From positions 1 to 50,316 of the forward strand of contig ML978323.1 in the NCBI GenBank assembly GCA_010015745.1: 50,316 nucleotides of DNA. Reading direction: 5' to 3'. Position numbers and translations under genes: made by a program. This document shows, piece after piece, positions 44,021 to 50,316 of this stretch (the stretch's first letter is position 1; every line of letters starts with the position of its first letter). The stretch comes from Setomelanomma holmii (lineage: Eukaryota > Ascomycota > Dothideomycetes > Pleosporales > Phaeosphaeriaceae). The notes beneath the pieces are model-generated. The model was not told where the DNA came from. It saw nothing but the letters and a program-made list of their open reading frames with translations, and searched no databases.

Positions 44021-44097
44021 AGGAAGAATGCCTCAAGCTTTGTCGTACCTTCTGCATGTCCGTGATACCAGTGAACGTTCTGGCCCCTGCTAAATAG

Positions 44098-44657
44098 GCC
44101 GACTACAACAAGAAGAGGCTCGTCAACTTCACCGATATTTGGCTTCTCCGGCGTCGCATGGTCAAAAAGGACGGCAACATGTTGACGCAAAGAGAACAAC
44201 GAGCACTCCTCAAAGACAGGACAGCTGAAACATCGCGTGGTCTTCCGGAAGTCTGGAAGTTCTTCGATCTTGTGTTGGTAAGTCTGCATAGAAGTCTCGT
44301 CACGCCATCACAAAACTAATGGCACGACTGAAGGCGCACATCGACAACGAAAGTATTGACCTCAACCGCACCTTCCCTGGCGTTGTCCTATCGAGGGGAT
44401 ACCCAGACATTAGCGATAAGATCAGGTTGAAGTCGCTTCACGCTCGTCTACGTGAACACATGGGCGACGAAAAGTGCAGGGAGACTTTTGGAAGAGGCCC
44501 CCAAGTTTGTATGATGTCTGGCAACGAACTTTGGAATACTATGTGGGTTAGTAGGCGCGTCTCTCCAGTCATTCTTGCATGATTACAGGCTGATCAAAAA
44601 CAGGATCGAGCCCGCTTTGAAGAGTTTCTCGCTGGTCCAGCTGACCGGCCGCTGTGA
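44098..44657 (+). CDS. Hypothetical protein, 3' exons (start unresolved)
   Basis: Three exons, 44098-44277, 44334-44546 and 44589-44657, join in frame with GTAAGT and GTTAGT donors. They read RLVNFTDIWLLRRRMVKKDG, TFPGVVLSRGYPDISDKIRL and ADQKQDRARFEEFLAG, ending PADRPL. Upstream, the same frame hits TAG at 44095-44097, which may be the end of an intron (GCTAAATAG) or a nonsense mutation. No convincing first exon. No domain recognised. Confidence 0.42.
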
Positions 44658-45311
44658 TGCAGCTCAGCTTCCTTTCCTCTACCCCGTTGACGCTGAGTTG
44701 TTCACGAGATTCGAAGCTAGACCGCCCTTATACACTCCCTATTGGGAAGTCGCGGACAAGAACTGTGGTCGAAAGAGTGACTGTCTCTGTGATGGATGCA
44801 CGAATATCGGGTGGGAGGTTTTCACGGGCAAAATGGCTCGTTACCAGTTCTAATCCTGAAACTTGTCGTTGGCGCTTCTTAATATCGATCTGTCTATGTG
44901 CGCCGCAGTGACTTGAGTAGGCTCATTACCAGCACGCGCAAGAACTCAAATCGATCAATGCCCAGTGGTTGTTCTCTGAAACGGCCAGTGTACGGGCAGG
45001 GCTGATCCGAGTGCAAATCCATTTCCAACTAGAGTGAGGAAAGGGATGCAGCCGAAGCGAACATGAGGCATGGTGAGTATTGATGGGACGTGCGCAACGC
45101 TACAGTCATGTGTCCCGGCAAGTGCGGGCGTTGCGCGCCTCCGGGTGTTGCGCGCACAGACACGATATGCGCACCGACCACCCTTGCGTCTTTGAAATGC
45201 ACGCTGCCTTTCTCTCCCGCTGACTGCGACAGATCACATTCCTTCAACTTCACCTAAAGTTCTCTAGCTAGTCGATACATCTTTGAACTATACCTTCACA
45301 CAAGCAGCGCT
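44658..45311. other. Intergenic, no gene recognised
   Basis: No supported gene; open frames here overlap each other and lack coding character. Confidence 0.4.
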
Positions 45312-45674
45312 ATGGGTAGTCCGTACCACGTCTCCCGATGCGCCTCCCACCTTCTCCCCTGCGAGGAAGCTTCTTTTGAGTCCCAAGCGATTTCTCTCAT
45401 TGCGAAGTCACTTGACCATCCTCAGAGAGCTCTTCTTAGTGCTTTTGTACAGCAGGCCGTCGATAGAGAGCTTGCGGCTCGTTTCTTCCTTGGTGATGTT
45501 GCTGAACACAGCAACGCCACGGTTGCTGATGTTTTAGCTGATTGGATCAGCCTCCTGCGGAGGGGTATGGCTTCATCATCCTCCTCAGATTATACTGACA
45601 ATTTCATTAGTACGTCCGATCGTTTGCGAGAATTTGGACCCGTCACTCAGACAGAGCATATGGCGGAGAGATGA
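45312..45674 (+). CDS. Hypothetical protein (120 residues)
   Basis: Single open frame with helical, well-mixed composition (LIAKSLDHPQRALLSAFVQQ, then AARFFLGDVAEHSNATVADV). No signal peptide or domain. It could be an exon of a larger gene; the next 400 bp contain another plausible run (LESLRSLLDQDSDSPGYDP, about 45878-45934) that I could not join to it. Confidence 0.35.
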   Translation: MGSPYHVSRCASHLLPCEEASFESQAISLIAKSLDHPQRALLSAFVQQAVDRELAARFFLGDVAEHSNATVADVLADWISLLRRGMASSSSSDYTDNFISTSDRLREFGPVTQTEHMAER

Positions 45675-46089
45675 AGGCAGATGCTGTATCTCGAGGGCTG
45701 ATGACAGAAAAAAGTATTATAAAAATCCATTGCCTGTTCATATAGTATCTCTACTCTCTTTCAATATGGGGACATCGTCCGAGATGTAAGAATTTGACGT
45801 CCTTGGCTCCTAATGTGGCTAATTTCCAGCAGGGAAGACTTGACACCATGCTCGCAGTGTACATTGGACGATCGAAGTTGGAATCTCTGAGGTCGCTCTT
45901 AGATCAAGATTCCGACTCTCCCGGCTATGATCCTTCCGATCAGCTGATACGTTTGTCGTCGCAAATGCTTGCACATTTCGCAAATGGAAGGCTTTCCCTG
46001 AAGGCTGATCCGCTGGGAGCTACGAGCAACTCAGTCAGTCTTCTTGTGACGTAACCAAGCTTTCCTAATAGCACCAGGCCCGGTACTTC

Positions 46090-47199
46090 GTGAAAACGAA
46101 CAGTTTTATCCCGTCTATACGAGTCGATGTTTTCCCGTTCATAAGGCTGGAGAACAGGGCTACGGATACCTCGTCTCTCCCAAATCCGCAACTAAATGAA
46201 GTGCACCATCGATTCGCACTAGCTTCTGCATGGCTGGAGGTGTTTGACTATATGAAGCAAAGTTACAGCTCCTCATGCAGCTCAACGTCACAGGACCGGA
46301 CCAGCGTAGCTGGGAAGTCTCCAGCGAAGGAAAGTTGGATTCGACGGTGCATCCAACCTGTATATCCAATACTCCAACGTTTGTGGTTTCAAACGCCTGT
46401 GTTTCTTCGAGCAACAGCCTACAAGTGCCTAGCATCGCTTGGACATCAGATCTATGGAGACACTGGTTCCGACCGGATTCACCGATTGCCTTTCAATCTC
46501 TACCTGCGAAAAGCACATCAAGACTGGGCACCGAGACATCAAGCAGAGCTTCGATCACTCCAAATCGTTCAGAAACACACGCATACTCCCGCACCAAAGG
46601 GTATAGACGCAATTCAGTATCGCGGATCGTCGTATCTCCTAATGACCGGTCTCTATGGATGCGGCATAGTGCAAAGGCTATCTACCATAACTGATAGACA
46701 ACTGGACGCAGCTGCACAAGATCTCAAGGACTATCTTGCTGAATTGCGGCGTGTTCCTAACAACACTGGTTCACGATTCTGCATTTGTAATTCACTGGGT
46801 GGTGGCATTCTGGATTGGCGAATCGGTGATTCCTAACGCAAGCAAGTGCGATTCCACAACGAGAGCGAATTCAATCAATTCTTGACAACTGATCTTCCTC
46901 CTGACGAAGATACATGGAGGCAGATTTCAAAATCACACGGCGTGAAGCACGACATCGTCTTCACCCACGCAGATCTCAATCTCAGGAATATCCTTGTCGA
47001 CGAGATGGGGAGGATCTCGGGCATAGTGGATTGGGAATGTGCAGGATGGTATCCCGAGTATTGGGAACACTCCAAGATGCATTTTGCTGTTCCAAATACC
47101 CCTCGCTGGATTGCAGATGTTGTTGATCAAATTTTTCCGGCATACTGCGACGAGTTGAACGCGGAGAACATACTGTCCGGCATGATGCCATCATGGTAA
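46090..47199 (+). pseudogene. Aminoglycoside-phosphotransferase-like (APH) kinase with one nonsense codon
   Basis: One frame of 370 codons runs from Met 46090 to TAA 47199 and is interrupted only by TAA at 46834-46836. The kinase-like fold is seen as GSSYLLMTGLYGCGIVQRLS (hinge region), LDAAAQDLKDYLAELRRVPN, and then after the stop FTHADLNLRNILVDEMGRIS and GIVDWECAGWYPEYWE. The latter hold the catalytic HADLNxxN and the metal-binding D of the APH family. Fungi carry many such proteins, mostly of unknown substrate. CAA-to-TAA would be a CpA-to-TpA change, as in repeat-induced point mutation, and may be recent because nothing else is broken. An expected LPG-type residue reads LYGC, possibly another change. 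Confidence 0.8.
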
Positions 47200-48100
47200 T
47201 GAGGCATGTACCTCAGATTCTCCATTAACGCGCGAAATGCTATAGGGTAGAGAGATACAGGGTCTTGTCACAATCGTATGGTCGCCGCCGCAATATCCAC
47301 GACGTCACATCTCGAGCAGAAGTCGCAAGAGAGGATGCCGAGGAAAAGCTCAGAGGATGAAAGTGAAGTGGAGACAAGAAATATGGCCAGAATGAGAAGG
47401 AAGGTACTTTTCATTGGACCAAGTTGATACTTACGTGAACGGTGGCTGCGCGACTTATGAACAACCAATCGATGGTCGTTCCAAAATCCGCCCTTCTATA
47501 CACTTTCAAATTATTACGTCAGTAGCCTTTCAATTAAGCATTGAATGAAAGCTGTAGATAGAAGTAAATCGTTCTCACGCAGTGTGTCGACGAAAGAACC
47601 CGCGACTGACTCACAACGACTCAGTTCCCATGGCTAACGGTCACCAGGTGCTTTGCTGCGCGCCGAAGCGTGGAACTTCGCCCCATTACATCGCTGCTTA
47701 CTGGATTTTGGCCTCTCCAAATAGCTTCTGTTGAGTTAACGACAATAGAAAAGGAAAGGTTGTTGGTGGTGAGCGAGTGATTCGTCCTGATCCTGAGCAG
47801 CTCAGCGACAGGTCGTCAAGATATGGGCTTATGAACAGAGATTTGATGGCGAGCCAACCTCAAAACGTATTTGGACCTGCTGGTCGTTTCGATCTTTTGC
47901 GGACTCATGTAAGAAGTAATCCACAAGACGATTTTTCGATCGATTGCCAGAACAGTATTCGGCCCACTCAATGGGTCAGACTGTCACACAGGCTAATCGA
48001 CTTTCCTCATCTCCAGCTTGCAGTGGACCGTGGAACAGTATTCCCCCGATCTTATCGCCAAGCACGCTGTATTCCTACAGGCACTTAAAGCTCGATATTT
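47200..48100. other. Intergenic, with weak coding candidates
   Basis: A minus-strand 48-codon frame from 47414 starts like a secreted peptide (MKSTFLLILAIFLVSTSLSS) and has a CDFCSRC cluster; a plus-strand run near 47770-47910 (RPDPEQLSDRSSRYGLMNRD) could be an exon ending at a GTAAGA donor. Neither is strong enough to call. Confidence 0.3.
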
Positions 48101-48156
48101 CTTCCGTCCCCTAGATCATTATCCAACCTCGCCGAGCCCCTTGGCTGGGTCACTGC

Positions 48157-48338
48157 TCGGCCTGCAGACTTGTCAACAAGCCAGCCAGCCAGCTTGATTG
48201 TTATCGATAGTAGCGAACAGACCACAATGATATTCGTGCACGAGGACACGTCCCAGAGAATGATATGATTCCTCATCGATAGCACTATCGATAACAATCA
48301 AGCCGGCTGGCTGGCTTGTTGACAAGTCTGTCGGCCTG
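48157..48338. mobile_element. hAT-type MITE with 8-bp target duplication
   Basis: Element 48165-48330 (166 bp) begins CAGACTTGTCAACAAGCC and ends with its reverse complement. The terminal inverted repeats are 47 bp each (48165-48211, 48284-48330) with one transition mismatch. It is flanked by an exact direct repeat TCGGCCTG (48157-48164 and 48331-48338). An 8-bp duplication and a CAG start are typical of hAT elements. The 72-bp centre has no coding capacity. Mobilisation would need a transposase elsewhere. Confidence 0.93.
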
Positions 48339-48979
48339 TGCAGAAGACAAGAGGGCAGAGAAGCTGAGTCGATGTGCAAGCCTATGGTTATTAGTACTGA
48401 CGCTAACATACGTGGCTCACCTACCAGCAATAAGGCTTGATAAATCTGATCCCTAGTTATCGCGTTTGACATTGAATGAGCATAGAGCATCAAAGCTGTA
48501 CCGAGACAACAGGATGCCACAGCTGCATTTGAAAGCACTAGCGTAACGAGAAGCCTCTTGAACCCCGTATGGTTTCTACCTGCCCTTGGGTGCGTATAGA
48601 GTGGCTCAGCTGAGGCCGTTGCAGCAAGAGTCGCAAGGCCAGCAAGACATAAGTACGTTTCATGAGTACGCTTCAACGCCGAAGAACTGGTCTTGGTCAG
48701 TAAGAGCTACACCACGGAACCGGCAAGATCTTGCCGTATACTATATGTCAGATCGAACGTCACATAAACCAAGCTTGTTCCGTAGAGACATGATGCTATC
48801 CAAGTTGGACGACCAAATCCTCGAAGATTCCGTGCCACCTGTGTTAGAGTTAGGAGCTTGCGCATTGCATCTTTTTGAGAAAGCATCGTACGACCATTGT
48901 AACGTTGGCCTCTAGAGTTGTTACAAATAGTGGCTCCATCCAGCTGACCTGTACTCCGGTATGGAGAGCGCTTCCTGTG

Positions 48980-49158
48980 CATCCTGTCAGACTGGCACCT
49001 CAGTTCACAAGGTACATGTGAACTGCATCTCTCACGTGACTCTTTGTCACTTCTTTACTCATCGTGGTTGTGTATATAATCGCTCTCTGTAGCTCTCTCA
49101 ATACAACAACCTTCTGCTTCCTTCATGTCTGCTCTGTCCTCTCACATCTGACACATCC
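48980..49158 (+). mobile_element. Solo LTR, copy B (169 bp) with 5-bp target duplication
   Basis: LTR 48985-49153 begins TGTCAGA and ends TCTGACA, flanked by exact CATCC direct repeats (48980-48984, 49154-49158). This is the signature of LTR-retrotransposon integration followed by LTR-LTR recombination. It contains an inverted repeat CAGTTCACA...TGTGAACTG near its start and a TATA-like GTATATAA near its middle. Copy A (38824-38992) is its inverted near-twin. Confidence 0.93.
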
Positions 49159-49596
49159 AACGGCAACAGAGGTGATTGCTATTTGTAAGAGATGACAAAC
49201 AGTTCGCAGGATCTTCTCGAGGTAGGTGTCTGTATTAGATTGCAATCTCACAATATCAGTGCCTAGAATAAAAGAGTTCAAAAGGAGACCGAAGCAATGA
49301 CAAACAATGAAGCCAACCAGAAGTAGTTGTTCCATGGCGATGGGTGATATCTAAACCGTCCGCACAGCAGGGTCCTACTTATTACATTCTCCCCTGGTGA
49401 TTTCTGAACGCCACGCCAACGGCGTATCGGTACTGCGGTGGCTGTAGTCCACTCACAATGCAAATCTGCTAGCTGTTCATTGGGTCTATGAAGGTCAGAC
49501 GGGATATCAACAACCGAAGGCCGACCTGACAAGGTCGGCCAGATCGATTAAGCACCGATGGATGGCTGGTGCCACGGTTATTTTTGCGCTTGAGAG

Positions 49597-50182
49597 ATGT
49601 ATAATGAACAGAATGCTCACTTTGCAAATTTTGTACCAGCCCCTGAGTTTGCAATGGCTCAATACGTCTCACATGGCCTAATTGATCCAGGTTCGCCACC
49701 GTCTGACGTTTCCGACTGCTCACAGAATACGGTGGAAGACCTGAACTTATACAGAGATCAGGTATGCCGAGCACGAGTCACAATGAGTGTAGTCGGTGCA
49801 GACAGCTGACATCAGCGACGTCACAGTCATGTGTGACACCAGATGTCAGACAAAGCGATACGAACTTGAGCTCTAGCGAGACACCAGTCGAAAAGACGTC
49901 TTCGTCGGCAGAAGCCCAAGGTTAGTTAAACACAGTACTCAAGACAATGCTAATACTTGCTTTGCAGTGATTGCATTAAAGGCTCAGATACAGGAGCTAG
50001 AGCGCAACATCGCCTTGCACGCTGGGAGGATTTCTGCCCTAGAGCAGCAAAACCGACTTTTTAAGTGTATGCTGATAGATTTTGAAGAATGCGCAAAAGG
50101 GAGCTTGGGCTCAGGGATGAGGGCAATACCGAAGGGGAGGACGGAGATGACCCAAGGAGGAAGTGTAAGCAGTTGGGAGTAG
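49597..50182 (+). CDS. Small coiled-coil protein (164 residues)
   Basis: Exons 49597-49761, 49806-49920 and 49968-50182, joined by 44- and 47-bp introns (GTATGC...ACAG, GTTAGT...GCAG with a GCTAAT branch), keep frame. The N-terminal half is polar and Ser/Asp-rich (GLIDPGSPPSDVSDCSQNT); the C-terminal half has a heptad-like helix IALKAQIQELERNIALHAGR followed by ISALEQQNRLFKCML, resembling a leucine zipper. No basic region is visible upstream of it, so it is probably not a classic bZIP. Unrecognised. Confidence 0.5.
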
Positions 50183-50222
50183 GAGATATAGTGGATGTAA
50201 GGGTGTATTGTGTGGTGTAGTT

Positions 50223-50316
50223 GTTGTGTTAAGTGTTGTGTTAAGTGTTGTGTTAAGTGTTGTGTTAAGTGTTGTGTTAAGTGTTGTGTTAAGTGTTGTG
50301 TTAAGTGTTGTGTTAA
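50223..50316. repeat. 12-bp minisatellite at the window end
   Basis: Nearly eight perfect copies of GTTGTGTTAAGT, continuing to the last base. It is not a canonical fungal telomere repeat (TTAGGG). Confidence 0.95.

Larger units (their letters stand above)
48118..49335 (-). pseudogene. Hypothetical multi-helix membrane-protein gene split by a solo LTR and a MITE
   Basis: From Met 49335 the frame reads two hydrophobic helices (LLLVGFIVCHCFGLLLNSFI, then LQIAITSVAVG) and runs into solo LTR copy B at 49153. Beyond the LTR (below 48980) similar hydrophobic sequence continues (TWIASCLYGTSLVYVTFDL), then another hydrophobic stretch from 48676 (ETYLCLAGLATLAATASAEP, RLLVTLVLSNAAVASCCLGT). That part splices or reads to CLLHRP, where the MITE begins (48330). 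The coding strand is the same throughout, supporting one original gene. Exon borders in the middle are not resolved and no family is recognised. Confidence 0.45.

Noticed and set aside
38824..49153. Inversion already fixed between the two LTR copies
   Set aside because: Copy B keeps matching CATCC duplications on both sides, which a simple inversion between the copies would have exchanged.
1..50316. tRNA, rRNA or CRISPR features
   Set aside because: None recognised by eye; CRISPR is not expected in a fungal nuclear sequence.

Overview
The window looks like nuclear DNA of a filamentous ascomycete (Pezizomycotina; a Dothideomycete is my best guess, by inference only). Genes carry short GT-AG introns of about 40-60 bp with CTAAC/CTGAC-like branch points. 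Gene families are typically fungal: Zn2Cys6 regulator, CFEM protein, CBM18 protein, GH76, bicupin oxalate decarboxylase, MFS permeases. Splice sites were assigned by eye and checked for reading-frame continuity.

Left part (1-31.4 kb) is gene-bearing and mostly secretory or transport: a secreted SBP56/methanethiol-oxidase-like protein (-), a secreted oxalate decarboxylase (+), a metallo-beta-lactamase-fold lactonase-like hydrolase (-), an anion:cation-symporter MFS permease (+), a catalytically degenerate membrane-anchored aspartic-protease homologue (+), a decayed F-box-like gene, a two-CBM18 Ser-rich wall protein (-), a SAP-domain protein (+), a GH76 endo-mannanase (-), and a divergent pair of a Zn2Cys6 regulator (-) and a DHA2-type drug exporter (+). 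Interleaved at 5.7-14.8 kb is an unrecognised secreted-protein family: one intact gene (11825-12827), two broken copies and one relic. They share a G-x-P-x-QHVGT-like motif, an NCY motif, an FNGKT motif and an intron position.

Right part (31.5-50.3 kb) is rich in mobile elements and broken genes. It holds a complete but dead pogo/Fot1-like transposon with 50-bp terminal inverted repeats and a TA duplication (assembly gap inside), a hAT transposase relic full of Trp-to-TAG changes, two 169-bp solo LTRs in opposite orientation (one with a perfect 5-bp duplication), and a 166-bp hAT-type MITE with an 8-bp duplication. Host genes between them are an F-box-like gene, a CFEM-TM protein, a DUF1993 protein, an aminoglycoside-phosphotransferase-like pseudogene with one stop, several small orphan genes, and a coiled-coil protein next to a 12-bp minisatellite that runs off the window end.

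The Zn2Cys6/DHA2 pair probably forms one regulated unit. The secreted enzymes and wall-binding proteins fit a plant- or surface-associated lifestyle. I did not find a complete biosynthetic cluster or an obvious new multi-gene system; the most novel item is the small secreted family.
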